NCBI RefSeq assembly: GCF_003609605.1
Contig: NZ_MCHY01000009.1
Coordinates: 489,058 to 553,057, forward strand
DNA length: 64,000 nucleotides
DNA from: Ammoniphilus oxalaticus
GTDB taxonomy: Bacteria > Bacillota > Bacilli > Aneurinibacillales > RAOX-1
Reading direction: 5' to 3'
In this document: in pieces, positions 1 to 8,163 of the stretch
Layout of the letters: each line of letters begins with the position of its first letter
Position numbering within the stretch: position 1 is the first letter of the stretch
Translations under genes and position numbers: made by a program
The notes under the pieces: generated by a model
The model's input: the letters and a program-made list of their open reading frames with translations, nothing else
Databases searched by the model: none
What the model was told of the DNA's origin: nothing

Positions 1-1
1 G

Positions 2-358
2 GGAAAATTATTTTTTCATGGGGTAGATGAGGATGGAAACTCAGTCTACTCAATAGGGCGAAAGAGATCGAAGCTAGTGGCGCCTGCCTTAAAAAATCTA
101 AGTTTACTGTTCCAAGATAAATATCAGATCCGTGAGAAAGTCATCATCTCGAACACATCGCCAACGGTTCCTTTTGCCATGACAATCGGGGGGCTATTGT
201 CCAGGGGATTAAAAATTGATTCTATCGGCGTTCCGCTACTCGTTATAGGCGCTAAGCAAGCCGCCAAAGATATTATTCGATTGGTTGAGCATACAAAACA
301 AACAGGCAAATCAACCAATGCAAATGTAGTTGTATTAGATAATAAAACATTTACATAG
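2..358 (+). CDS. DUF3189-like protein, 3' part
   Basis: The reading frame is open from the first bases of the window to the stop at 358, so only the C-terminal 118 residues are present and the start lies outside. The visible part contains FHGVDEDGN near its beginning, a stretch with ISNTSPTVPFAMTIGG, and a C-terminal segment with GVPLLVIGAKQA. This pattern resembles the small Firmicutes DUF3189 family, whose function is not known. A GTG at 77 could serve as an internal start, but nothing like a ribosome-binding site precedes it and the upstream residues fit the family. The family assignment is from memory of its motifs and is moderate. Confidence 0.55.
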   Translation, partial: GKLFFHGVDEDGNSVYSIGRKRSKLVAPALKNLSLLFQDKYQIREKVIISNTSPTVPFAMTIGGLLSRGLKIDSIGVPLLVIGAKQAAKDIIRLVEHTKQTGKSTNANVVVLDNKTFT

Positions 359-394
359 CTGTAAATAATCCTCTCCTAAGATCACCGCGCGCGC

Positions 395-423
395 TTCCGA
401 CAGTCCCAAATTTCCTGTATACT
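395..423 (+). promoter_or_regulatory. Candidate sigma-A promoter of ywfO
   Basis: TTCCGA at 395-400 and TATACT at 418-423 are separated by 17 bp. They lie about 45 bp before the TTG start of ywfO. The -35 box is poor and the -10 box good. Confidence 0.5.
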
Positions 424-468
424 AATATGAATAATGAAACAAATGAGATGAGAAGGAGGGACCGTTTT

Positions 469-1746
469 TTGCAAACGGACACATTCATAACTCCTCTTTT
501 ATTAGATGAAGAAAAAGTGTTTAAAGATCCCGTGCATCGGTATGTCCATGTGCGTTATAAGGTAATTTGGGATTTGATCAATTCGATGGAGTTTCAGCGG
601 TTGCGACGGATTAGGCAGTTGGGCACGACGCATTATACGTTTCATGGCGCGGAACATAGTCGGCTGAATCACTCGCTTGGCGTGTATGAAGTGATGCGGA
701 GGATGGTGTCCAAGCTGGATCTATCGGAGGAAGAGATTCTGCTTTGTCTTTGCTCGGCGTTGCTTCATGATATCGGTCATGGTCCATTTTCGCATTCGTT
801 TGAAAAGGTTTTTAAGACGGATCACGAGCAGTGGACACAGCGAATGATTGAAGGCGATACGGAAGTGAATGAAATTTTGCGTGGGATTTCGGACGATTTT
901 CCAAAAAAGGTGTCTGAAGTGATCGGCAAGACACACCCCAATCAGATGATTGTCAGTCTAATCACGAGTCAATTTGACGCCGATCGGATGGATTATTTGC
1001 TTCGCGACGCGTATTACACGGGGGTCAATTACGGCACCTTTGATATGGAGCGGATTTTGCGTCTGCTACGGATTGTCGATGACCAAGTTGTGATCAAACA
1101 TAGCGGAATGCACGCGATTGAAGATTACCTCGTTTCACGCTATCAAATGTATTGGCAAGTGTACTTTCATCCGGTCACGCGGAGCGCGGAGGTCATTTTG
1201 CGTAAGATTTTTCAGCGAGCCAAACATCTTTATCAACAGCAATATGCTTTTTTAACCGATCCAGTCCCGATGATCCCCTTTTTTGAAGAGCGGGAAGTGA
1301 GTATTGACCAGTACTTGGCGTTTGATGAATCGACATTATTGTATTATATTCAACAATGGTGCCAAGAAGAGGATCCGATTTTTGCTGATTTGTGTCAACG
1401 CTTTTTGCACCGTCGGTTATTTAAATACGTTGAATTTGATCCGCAGCAGGATTATCGGACGTGGACCGAATTACAAAATTTGTTTCGCGAACATGGTCTT
1501 GATCCCGATTATTATTTAGAAGTAGACTCGCCTTCAGATTTGCCCTATGATTTTTATCGCATTGGACAAGAAGAGGGGGAGATGATGCCGATCTTGCTGG
1601 AAATGCCAGACGGGTCGTTACAGGAATTGTCAACACAATCGATCATTGTCAAATCGATCACGGGGAAGCGGCGGTTTGACCATAAGTTGTATTATCCAGA
1701 TGATCTCATTTCGGATGAGATCCGCAGTCGTTTAGGGGGGAAATAA
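469..1746 (+). CDS. ywfO: HD-domain phosphohydrolase, YwfO family
   Basis: This 425-residue protein belongs to the HD superfamily of metal-dependent phosphohydrolases, related to dNTP triphosphohydrolases and SAMHD1. The metal-binding residues are visible in order: H of GAEHSRLNHSLGV near residue 60, HD of LLHDIGHGPFSHSFE near residue 100, and D of FDADRMDYLLRD near residue 170. I chose the TTG at 469 because AGAAGGAGG at 451-459 sits about 9 nt before it; the ATG at 427 has no ribosome-binding site and lies next to the predicted promoter. In B. subtilis ywfO also precedes ywgA, and here only 3 bp separate them, so they are probably cotranscribed. The physiological substrate cannot be read from the sequence. 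Confidence 0.88.
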   Translation: MQTDTFITPLLLDEEKVFKDPVHRYVHVRYKVIWDLINSMEFQRLRRIRQLGTTHYTFHGAEHSRLNHSLGVYEVMRRMVSKLDLSEEEILLCLCSALLHDIGHGPFSHSFEKVFKTDHEQWTQRMIEGDTEVNEILRGISDDFPKKVSEVIGKTHPNQMIVSLITSQFDADRMDYLLRDAYYTGVNYGTFDMERILRLLRIVDDQVVIKHSGMHAIEDYLVSRYQMYWQVYFHPVTRSAEVILRKIFQRAKHLYQQQYAFLTDPVPMIPFFEEREVSIDQYLAFDESTLLYYIQQWCQEEDPIFADLCQRFLHRRLFKYVEFDPQQDYRTWTELQNLFREHGLDPDYYLEVDSPSDLPYDFYRIGQEEGEMMPILLEMPDGSLQELSTQSIIVKSITGKRRFDHKLYYPDDLISDEIRSRLGGK

Positions 1747-1749
1747 AAG

Positions 1750-2265
1750 TTGTTGCAGGAACATGCCAAAGTGTTGCAACTGATTAAGCAAGCGGGGGAA
1801 ATTGTCGGTCGAAAAAAATTGCAAAAGATCGTTTACATAACGCAAAAACTCCAGTTCGAACTAAATCAACGGTTTCAATTTCACTTTTTCGGACCGTACT
1901 CAGAGGAGTTAAGCCTTGAAATAGAGGAGTTAGGCGAACTGGGCTTTCTCCAGGAGAAGTTGGAGGATAAAGGGAACTATCGCGTGTATCGGTACCGGAT
2001 TACAGATAAAGGCGAAGATTTTTTAGCGCATGTGCCCGCAGAGGTGGGGAACGTGACGCCGATCGTGAATAAACTGAATCGATCGACGGCAAGGTTTTTG
2101 GAGTTAGTGTCAACTGTATTTTATTTCGAACAATTGAGTCGTTCTGAAGTGGAAGAAAAAGTATTTACATTGAAGGCCAAGTCTAATTACACGACCGATG
2201 AAATTAGTGAGGCCTATCGGTGGATTGAGCAGCTTAAAACGCTTTCGGCTGATTGCGTTAGATAA
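1750..2265 (+). CDS. ywgA: YwgA family protein
   Basis: This is a 171-residue protein starting at TTG 1750, with GGGGGGA just upstream inside the end of ywfO. The N-terminal half (KKLQKIVYITQKLQF, then HFFGPYSEEL) looks like a winged-helix fold of the type found in YwgA and antitoxin-like SocA/Panacea proteins. A conserved GPYS turn follows and a DKG segment lies near residue 95. Function is unknown. Order and spacing behind ywfO match B. subtilis, which supports the family name. No catalytic motif is seen. Confidence 0.8.
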   Translation: MLQEHAKVLQLIKQAGEIVGRKKLQKIVYITQKLQFELNQRFQFHFFGPYSEELSLEIEELGELGFLQEKLEDKGNYRVYRYRITDKGEDFLAHVPAEVGNVTPIVNKLNRSTARFLELVSTVFYFEQLSRSEVEEKVFTLKAKSNYTTDEISEAYRWIEQLKTLSADCVR

Positions 2266-2305
2266 GCGGCATCATGTAAAATGGTGGAAAAAGGGGGTCC
2301 GTTTC

Positions 2306-2803
2306 ATGTTGAAAAACAATAAAAATAAAGGCATGGATTTAAATATTATTAGCAAAACGAATACACATGGCGGTTTTGGAGCCGGGATGATCAATTTGAG
2401 CAATATGTCCGCGGTGATTATTGATGGGGAAGAGGCTTATATCGATATTGGCGCGCTACACGCGAAAAGCAAGATCGAACGCGGCATTAAGTTTTTACCG
2501 CAAAAAGATGAAGTGCCGAACGGGCGAAAATGCTGGATCGTCTGGGCAGCCGCTGATCGCAATGAAAACGGACCTTACTATGCGGGCCTGACCGCTTGTG
2601 AAATGCTCGTTGACCCAGAAGCGCGCCGCGGGTGGAAAATACTTGCTGACCACGTCAACAAAATGGATGCCGCGATGAAGCGTCGTTATATGTTGGATGA
2701 GCTAAATGATCAGGAAAAAGCGACGTTGCGTCACATGTTGGAGCAGCATAACGTGGAAATGTGGGCCAATTCGCCTGAAGAATTGAAAAATGCATTAACT
2801 TAA
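2306..2803 (+). CDS. ywhD: YwhD family protein
   Basis: The 165-residue product has the YwhD signature: GGFGAGMINLSNMSAVIID near residue 25, then GALHAKSKIERGIKF, and later GRKCWIVWAAADR. The ATG at 2306 is preceded by AAAGGGGG with good spacing; an open frame extends further upstream but overlaps ywgA without a ribosome-binding site. YwhD is conserved in Bacillales and has no assigned biochemical role. It closes the ywfO-ywgA-ywhD run, and a strong terminator follows at 2905. Confidence 0.85.
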   Translation: MLKNNKNKGMDLNIISKTNTHGGFGAGMINLSNMSAVIIDGEEAYIDIGALHAKSKIERGIKFLPQKDEVPNGRKCWIVWAAADRNENGPYYAGLTACEMLVDPEARRGWKILADHVNKMDAAMKRRYMLDELNDQEKATLRHMLEQHNVEMWANSPEELKNALT

Positions 2804-2904
2804 TATGCAATATTGAAAAGATTTTACGGTAAAGAATTGTGCTTCTAATAAAAAAGTTGTAAACTAATATATAGTGTTTATGCACTTTGATGAATACTAG
2901 GACA

Positions 2905-2946
2905 AACAAACAGGGTAGGGTCGCGACCTACCCTGTTTGTTTTTTC
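2905..2946 (+). terminator. Rho-independent terminator after ywhD
   Basis: A perfect 12-bp stem (AAACAGGGTAGG with its complement) around GTCGCGAC is followed by a T-rich run TTTGTTTTTT. It ends the ywfO-ywgA-ywhD transcript, about 100 bp beyond ywhD. Confidence 0.85.
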
Positions 2947-3008
2947 TAAGGATAAATCTCGCCCATCGAACGCACAATATACGTATCCCATGTGGTGAGG
3001 TGATAGCA

Positions 3009-3236
3009 ATGGAATTGGAACTGCAAGGTCATTTTGCCCGACATGGCGGCGTCCATTATGAATATAACGCGTCTGCCGAGGAGATCAATGCGTTTGTGAA
3101 TCAGCTTCCCGCTGATAAAAAGGAAAGCATGTTTGAAGTGATGCAGGAGTTAAGCGAAAATGGATTGATTACAGTCTTTAACGATGAGCTCTTCGCCGAC
3201 GGCGACGGTGAAATTGGCGGTAGCGAAGATTGTTAA
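3009..3236 (+). CDS. Hypothetical 75-residue acidic protein
   Basis: I do not recognise this gene. The ATG at 3009 follows GGTGAGGTGA with proper spacing and the frame ends just before a terminator, so it is likely real. The 75-residue product is acidic, soluble-looking and mostly helical, with a central segment DKKESMFEVMQELSENG and a C-terminus ending in GGSEDC, its only cysteine. It stands alone between two terminators, so it is probably a monocistronic unit. No promoter is obvious upstream. Confidence 0.65.
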   Translation: MELELQGHFARHGGVHYEYNASAEEINAFVNQLPADKKESMFEVMQELSENGLITVFNDELFADGDGEIGGSEDC

Positions 3237-3269
3237 TCGCGCGATCTTAACCGATTAACCGAAATTTAA

Positions 3270-3305
3270 AAGGGTATGTCCTCAGCATGAGGGCATACCC
3301 TTATT
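3270..3305. terminator. Bidirectional terminator between 75-aa gene and pbpG
   Basis: AAGGGTATGTCCTCA pairs with TGAGGGCATACCCTT across a GCA loop with one G.T wobble. On the plus strand it is followed by ATTTTT and on the minus strand by TTTTAAATTT. It can therefore end both the 75-residue gene and the convergent penicillin-binding protein gene. Confidence 0.8.
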
Positions 3306-3322
3306 TTTGTAGTCGCTAGTAA

Positions 3323-5359
3323 CTATCGATTAAAAATTCGCTTCCAGAATGGTTTCTTCTTTTCTCCTTCACCAGGCGACTTAGCTGGTGGATCAGCGGG
3401 TCCGTGTTCTGTACAATATTCCAACGGTTCCGTTCCAGCCGCAAAATAAACGAGTTCTTGCGTCGGACAATGGGCGCTTGCTAGCTTTTCATTTTGCGTA
3501 TCAATGTAGACCGACTGTACGCCTTCTGGCGTAGGGAACAATAGCGGCGGCTGATCCGTTAACGCTTGTTCCATAAAATCAGCCCAAAGCGGCACGGTGA
3601 GGCGGGAATCATCAACAGGATCCATTTTTGTACCTTCATCGTAGCCCATCCAGACCGATAAAGTGAGTTGTGGCGTAAACCCGACCAACCAAGCGTCGTA
3701 ATCGGTCGTGCCTGTTTTGCCCGCGACAGGTCGTTGCAGTTGCTCCGCCACGCGATACCCAGTTCCGCCGTCTTCAAATACAGACAGCATCAGGTCGGTC
3801 AAAAGAAATGTCGGAACCGCTTCAGCGACGCGTGTCTTTTTCGGCTTTTCCTCAGCTAACACGTTGCCGTCTTGGTCAACAATTTTCCAGATGGCGATGG
3901 GCTCCACTTTTTCCCCTTGGGCGGCGATGGTTGAATATCCAACAGCCATTTCCATCGGTGAAACGGGAATCGTTCCTAATGCGAGTGATGGCAACGCTTG
4001 AAGCTCGGAGTGGATCCCGATCCGATTTGCGGTTTCAACGACCTGTTCAGGACCGAGATGCATGTTTGTTTTTACCGCATAAATATTATCGGATTTAGCG
4101 ATTGCCGTCCGCAGCGTAATGTAATCATTCGCGTAAGAATTACCGTAGTTTTTAGGTGTGTATTGCTGGCCATTGCCATAGGTAAACACAGTCGGCTCGC
4201 TTTTGAATTCGGTCATCGGCGTAAACCCATTTTCAAGCGCAGCTAGGTAAACAAACGGTTTAAAGGAAGAACCGGGTTGTCGTTTGGCGAATACGCGGTT
4301 ATATTGACTCTCCTTATAATCCCGACCGCCTACCATCGCTCGAATGGCCCCCGTCTGCGGGTCCATCGCCACAAGCGCCGCTTGCAACGGTCGATCCTCT
4401 GGAATGTGCTTCGCTACCGTTTCTTCCGCTTTTTGCTGCATGACAGGGTCTAATGTGGTGTAAATCTTGAGGCCGCCGTGGACGAGTTGATCGTCTGATA
4501 ATCCATATTTCTTTTTAGCCACTTGGGTAATGTAATCGCGAAAATATGGGGCGATTACCTTTTCCGAGGCGGGGACGAGTCCAACCAACTTGATTTCCTC
4601 AGCATAGGCAAGATCTGCTTCTTCCTTCGTAATATATTCCTGCTCAACCATCGCGTTTAACACAGAACGCTGACGGCTTTTGGCGTTTTCTAGATGTAAG
4701 TAAGGAGAATAAATACCAGGTCCTTTTGGCACGCCCGCAAGCATGGCTGATTCGGCAAGCGATAATTCCGAAACATCTTTTCCAAAGTAGGTTTGGGCGG
4801 CAGCTTGGGCTCCATAGGCCGCGTGTCCATAATAAATCTGATTAAGGTAGAGGTCGAGTAATTGATCTTTTGAATAGTTTAATTCCAACTGGACGGTCAA
4901 GATCGCCTCTTTAATTTTACGCTCCCACGTTTTATCTAACGTCAAATACAAATTGCGGGCAAGCTGTTGACTAATCGTACTGGCGCCTTGCACTTTCGCC
5001 ATATGTTGCAAATCGACTAAAACCGCTTTGCCTAACCGCTTAAAGTCAAAACCGAGATGATTGTAAAAGTGTCGATCTTCAATCGCAATCGTTGCTTGTT
5101 TGAGATGATCGGGGATTTGCTCCAGCTCGACCACCGTGCGATTTTGCCCGCCGAACAGTCGATCGATCAATTGTCCGTCCTCGGCGTAGATGGAAGTCGT
5201 TTGTTCAATGTCAGACGGGGGCAACGGTTGAGATCGCAAGTAAAGGATGAGCAGGCCGATCAGCAGCGAGCCAATCACCGAAACGACAAAGCCGAAAAAG
5301 AAAAACTTTCTCGTAAAGCGAAGAAATTTTTGCAATGGGACCATGCTGTTCACTTCCAA
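3323..5359 (-). CDS. pbpG: Class A penicillin-binding protein (PBP1A family)
   Basis: This bifunctional cell-wall synthase has 678 residues. A single N-terminal membrane anchor (about residues 18-40) is followed by a GT51 glycosyltransferase domain with EDRHFYNHLGFD, GASTISQQLARNLYL and LNQIYYGHAAYG. The C-terminal transpeptidase has the serine motif SSFKPFVYL, then KSDN and KTGTTDYDAW. The short basic tail KKKPFWKRIFNR ends the protein. Its position next to speE-speB matches ywhE/pbpG (PBP2d) of B. subtilis, which acts in spore cortex synthesis; the orthology is inferred from synteny. The TTG start at 5359 is preceded by AAGGGGGC at 7 nt. The ATG five codons later lacks a good site. Confidence 0.88.
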   Translation of the reverse strand: MEVNSMVPLQKFLRFTRKFFFFGFVVSVIGSLLIGLLILYLRSQPLPPSDIEQTTSIYAEDGQLIDRLFGGQNRTVVELEQIPDHLKQATIAIEDRHFYNHLGFDFKRLGKAVLVDLQHMAKVQGASTISQQLARNLYLTLDKTWERKIKEAILTVQLELNYSKDQLLDLYLNQIYYGHAAYGAQAAAQTYFGKDVSELSLAESAMLAGVPKGPGIYSPYLHLENAKSRQRSVLNAMVEQEYITKEEADLAYAEEIKLVGLVPASEKVIAPYFRDYITQVAKKKYGLSDDQLVHGGLKIYTTLDPVMQQKAEETVAKHIPEDRPLQAALVAMDPQTGAIRAMVGGRDYKESQYNRVFAKRQPGSSFKPFVYLAALENGFTPMTEFKSEPTVFTYGNGQQYTPKNYGNSYANDYITLRTAIAKSDNIYAVKTNMHLGPEQVVETANRIGIHSELQALPSLALGTIPVSPMEMAVGYSTIAAQGEKVEPIAIWKIVDQDGNVLAEEKPKKTRVAEAVPTFLLTDLMLSVFEDGGTGYRVAEQLQRPVAGKTGTTDYDAWLVGFTPQLTLSVWMGYDEGTKMDPVDDSRLTVPLWADFMEQALTDQPPLLFPTPEGVQSVYIDTQNEKLASAHCPTQELVYFAAGTEPLEYCTEHGPADPPAKSPGEGEKKKPFWKRIFNR

Positions 5360-5438
5360 AAATCAGCCCCCTTTTTTTATATAAAAATTCAAAAAAATAA
5401 TCGCATAGGTAGTTCCATTATTGGGCAGTCTATTACAT

Positions 5439-5468
5439 TCTATACCTTGTTTCTATTGAATATTGCAA
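5439..5468 (-). promoter_or_regulatory. Candidate sigma-A promoter of pbpG
   Basis: On the minus strand TTGCAA (5468-5463) and TATAGA (5444-5439) are 18 bp apart. TTGCAA is its own reverse complement, so the same six bases also form the -35 box of the divergent speE promoter. Confidence 0.55.
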
Positions 5469-5491
5469 CTCAGAAAACGACCGAATATAAT
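5463..5491 (+). promoter_or_regulatory. Sigma-A promoter of speE-speB
   Basis: TTGCAA at 5463-5468 and a perfect TATAAT at 5486-5491 are separated by the ideal 17 bp, about 65 bp before speE. The -35 box is shared with the divergent pbpG promoter. Confidence 0.75.
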
Positions 5492-5557
5492 GAGAGGTTA
5501 GATAAACACTAATCATACCCTAAGCTAAGCGGAAAATGACAGAAAAGAGGAATGATC

Positions 5558-6388
5558 ATGGCGGGATTTTGGTTTACGGAAAAGCAAACCGATCATTTTG
5601 GAATTACGATGCGGGTCAACCAGACTTTACATACTGAACAGACGGACTTTCAAAAGTTGGACATGGTTGAAACGGAAGAGTTTGGCAATATGTTGCTGCT
5701 TGATGGCATGGTGATGACGACGCAAGTGGATGAATTTGTGTATCACGAGATGGTTGCTCACCCGATTTTGAACACACACCCTAATCCAGAAGCGGTGCTT
5801 GTCGTTGGCGGCGGGGATGGGGGTGTCCTCCGCGAAATTATGAAGCATGACAAAGTGGAAAAAGCGGTGCTCGTCGATATCGATGGCAAAGTGATCGAGT
5901 ATTCAAAAAAATATTTACCGGAAATCGCTTGCGAACTCGATAATCCGCGTGTTGAAGTGAAAGTCGATGATGGATTCATGCACATTATCAATAGTAAAGA
6001 TATGTACGATGTGATTATGGTCGATTCAACCGAACCGGTTGGACCTGCCGCGCCGTTGTTTGAACGCGGATTTTATCAGGGGATTTACGAAGCGTTAAAA
6101 GAGGATGGAATGTTTGTCGCCCAGACAGATAATCCTTGGTTTAAAGCAGATCTGATTCAAAAAGTGAGTCGCGATGTGCGCGAGATTTTCCCAGTTACGC
6201 GAACGTACATTGCCAATATCCCGACCTATCCGTCTGGGATGTGGACATTTACGCTTGGCTCTAAGAAATATGATCCGCTTGCGGTGAAAGTCGAAGAAAT
6301 TCCAGACCTACCGACGAAATATTATTCACCTGAACTGCACCATGCTTGTTTTGTGTTGCCGAAGTTCGTAAAGGCGCTCGTTGAATAG
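5558..6388 (+). CDS. speE: Spermidine synthase
   Basis: The 276-residue enzyme transfers aminopropyl from decarboxylated S-adenosylmethionine to putrescine. The Rossmann-type binding loop [11 protein letters not shown] is near residue 85, and the catalytic aspartate lies in [10 protein letters not shown] near residue 155. An N-terminal beta domain with [10 protein letters not shown] precedes them. Two ATG codons occur; I chose 5558 because GAAAAGAGG ends 7 nt before it, whereas the ATG at 5552 is too close. speB follows after 21 bp, giving the speE-speB arrangement of Bacilli in which agmatine is converted to putrescine and then to spermidine. Confidence 0.95.
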   Translation: MAGFWFTEKQTDHFGITMRVNQTLHTEQTDFQKLDMVETEEFGNMLLLDGMVMTTQVDEFVYHEMVAHPILNTHPNPEAVLVVGGGDGGVLREIMKHDKVEKAVLVDIDGKVIEYSKKYLPEIACELDNPRVEVKVDDGFMHIINSKDMYDVIMVDSTEPVGPAAPLFERGFYQGIYEALKEDGMFVAQTDNPWFKADLIQKVSRDVREIFPVTRTYIANIPTYPSGMWTFTLGSKKYDPLAVKVEEIPDLPTKYYSPELHHACFVLPKFVKALVE

Positions 6389-6409
6389 GAAGGGGCCTGA
6401 AGATACGCG

Positions 6410-7279
6410 ATGAAATTTGATGAAGCTTATTCAGGAAATATTTTTATCGGAGCGCAACAAGATTATGAACGGGCGCAAGTCGTGATTTATGGAATGCCCA
6501 TGGATTATACGGTGAGCTTCCGTCCCGGTTCTCGTTTTGGTCCCCGACGGATTCGCGAAGTGTCGATCGGATTGGAAGAGTATAGCCCGTATGTGGACCG
6601 CGAACTGGATGAAATCAATTATTATGACGCGGGCGATATTCCGTTAGCGTTCGGGAATGTATCGAGGGCGTTAGAACAGATTCAAGAGTTTGTCGGGCAA
6701 ACGCTCACTGACGGGAAATTTCCGCTTGGATTGGGTGGCGAACACCTCGTTTCGTGGCCGATCATTCAAGAAATGTACAAAAAGTATCCCGACCTCGTCA
6801 TTTTGCACTTCGATGCCCACACCGATTTGCGCGACGATTATGAAGGGGAACCACTGTCCCATGCGACACCAATCAAAAAGGCGTGCGATTTAATCGGCGG
6901 TAAAAATGTGTATTCATTCGGAATTCGCTCGGGCACGAAAGAAGAGTTTGAATGGGCGAAGAAACATATGAACTTGTTTAAGTTTGACGTGTTGGCGCCG
7001 TTGCAAAAAGTGTTGCCAACGCTTGGGAACAGGCCTGTCTATTTAACGGTCGATATTGATGTGTTGGACCCATCAGCGGCGCCGGGCACAGGCACATTGG
7101 AAGCGGGAGGTATTACTTCGAAGGAATTACTCGCTTCGATCCATGCAATTGGGGAGTCGGGCATCAACGTGGTTGGCTGCGATCTCGTCGAAGTCGCCCC
7201 GGTGTATGACCCGAGCGAGCAAACGCAAATCGTCGCTTCCAAAATCGTCCGCGAAATGTTGCTGAGTTTTATTAAGTAA
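6410..7279 (+). CDS. speB: Agmatinase
   Basis: This 289-residue ureohydrolase hydrolyses agmatine to putrescine and urea. The binuclear manganese site is complete: GGEHLVSW near residue 110, DAHTDLRDDY near residue 135, and DIDVLDPSAAPGTGT near residue 215; EVAPVYDP near the C-terminus is also conserved. The gene follows speE closely and shares its promoter. AAGGGG lies somewhat far (about 14 nt) from the ATG at 6410. It ends 13 bp before a terminator. Confidence 0.94.
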   Translation: MKFDEAYSGNIFIGAQQDYERAQVVIYGMPMDYTVSFRPGSRFGPRRIREVSIGLEEYSPYVDRELDEINYYDAGDIPLAFGNVSRALEQIQEFVGQTLTDGKFPLGLGGEHLVSWPIIQEMYKKYPDLVILHFDAHTDLRDDYEGEPLSHATPIKKACDLIGGKNVYSFGIRSGTKEEFEWAKKHMNLFKFDVLAPLQKVLPTLGNRPVYLTVDIDVLDPSAAPGTGTLEAGGITSKELLASIHAIGESGINVVGCDLVEVAPVYDPSEQTQIVASKIVREMLLSFIK

Positions 7280-7292
7280 GTTAGTTGGAAGT

Positions 7293-7330
7293 AAGGGGGA
7301 CCCGATTTTATAACTCGGGCCCCTTGTTTT
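7293..7330 (+). terminator. Terminator after speB
   Basis: AAGGGG and CCCGA pair with TCGGG and CCCCTT around an AT-rich loop, with small internal mismatches, followed by GTTTT. Confidence 0.75.
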
Positions 7331-7363
7331 GGTAAGTGAGCGGGTGGGCGAGTCATTTTACTC

Positions 7364-7387
7364 ACCCACAACATTGTTTAGTAAAAG
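7364..7387 (+). repeat. 24-bp dispersed element, single forward copy
   Basis: The copy reads ACCCACAACATT then GTTTAGTAAAAG. Immediately upstream, GGGTGGGCGAGT can pair with ACTCACCC, whose last bases are the first bases of the element. It lies between the speB terminator and the minus-strand small zinc-ribbon gene. Confidence 0.8.
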
Positions 7388-7414
7388 CCCGCGCCGCAGA
7401 AGCCGTTATGTACG

Positions 7415-7448
7415 AAAAAAGGTCTCGATCCGATTCGGCTCGAGACCC
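7415..7448 (-). terminator. Terminator of the small zinc-ribbon gene
   Basis: Read on the minus strand, GGTCTCGA pairs with TCGAGACC around GCCGAATCGGA-type loop bases and is followed by TTTTTT. It begins a few bases after the stop codon of the 44-residue gene and supports that gene being transcribed. Confidence 0.8.
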
Positions 7449-7454
7449 ACCCTA

Positions 7455-7589
7455 TTATTCTTCGCCCTCGTGGTACGTGTCGGAGATCAGGTCATTGCAA
7501 TTCCAACAATGACAACGGATAGCCTCCCATTTTGAAAGCTCATCTCCGCAGTAAATACAGCAATCGCGTAGATTCTTTTGCAAGGACAT
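7455..7589 (-). CDS. Small zinc-ribbon protein, 44 residues
   Basis: This short gene encodes a 44-residue (or 42 if TTG 7583 is used) protein with two cysteine knuckles: DCCIYCGDEL near residue 10 and RCHCWNCNDL near residue 26. Four to six cysteines spaced as CxxC and CxC/CxxC suggest a structural zinc ribbon. The sequence GGGAGG lies just before the ATG at 7589 (2 nt) and ideally (8 nt) before the TTG at 7583, so the TTG start is more likely. A minus-strand terminator follows directly. I do not recognise a named family; such tiny ribbons are common in spore formers. Function is unknown. Confidence 0.7.
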   Translation of the reverse strand: MSLQKNLRDCCIYCGDELSKWEAIRCHCWNCNDLISDTYHEGEE

Positions 7590-7693
7590 GACCTCCCTTT
7601 TTTAAATTCCCTCAAATCTTCTTTTTAGCTAGCTGAAAACGGTCACAAGTTCATTCTATTCGGACGGATCGATCGATATGCCTCAAGCAAAGC

Positions 7694-7722
7694 TTGTTTT
7701 TCCATAAAAAAATGCATAAAAT
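7694..7722 (+). promoter_or_regulatory. Candidate sigma-A promoter of ywiB-argS
   Basis: TTGTTT at 7694-7699 and TAAAAT at 7717-7722 are 17 bp apart and lie 25 bp before the chosen ywiB start. Confidence 0.55.
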
Positions 7723-7746
7723 AGGATGGATATAGGACGTGATGGA

Positions 7747-8163
7747 ATGAAACAAGTGAAAATAAATATACAAACGAATATGAGGCAACAAGGGCAGTCG
7801 CTCGAACAAATTTGCCAGGGGAAATTTTTCGCTAGAGCCGAAGGATGGAACTTGGTGTACCAGGAAGATTTGGGCGATAATCAAAAAGTGTCGACAACGG
7901 TGAAACTGCAAAACGGCATGGCGACGATCACCCGAACGGGAGCTGTGCGGATGCGCCAGGAATTTAAGCCGGGTCAGACGACGAAGGGGAATTATCAAAG
8001 CCCATATGGGCTGATGCAGATGGAAACGAAAACGGATGAAATTCGCTGGGAAGACCGGCAGTTTTTTCTTAGCTACCGTTTAAAGTTAAATGGTGATGAT
8101 ATGGGCCGCTATGAGGTCACGATGGAAATGGAGGATTACGATGAATATAGTAGAAAAAGTTAA
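7747..8163 (+). CDS. ywiB: DUF1934 family beta-barrel protein YwiB
   Basis: The 138-residue product is a predicted all-beta, calycin-like protein of the DUF1934 family, recognised by its place directly before argS and by motifs such as [18 protein letters not shown] and the final strand [13 protein letters not shown] chose ATG 7747 (AGGA about 10 nt upstream) over 7726, which sits right on the promoter. The last 23 bp overlap argS, so translation is probably coupled. Function is unknown. Confidence 0.82.
   Translation: MKQVKINIQTNMRQQGQSLEQICQGKFFARAEGWNLVYQEDLGDNQKVSTTVKLQNGMATITRTGAVRMRQEFKPGQTTKGNYQSPYGLMQMETKTDEIRWEDRQFFLSYRLKLNGDDMGRYEVTMEMEDYDEYSRKS

Noticed and set aside
3668-4246. 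Overlapping plus-strand open frames within the penicillin-binding protein gene
   Set aside because: They lie opposite conserved transpeptidase motifs and have no start signals.
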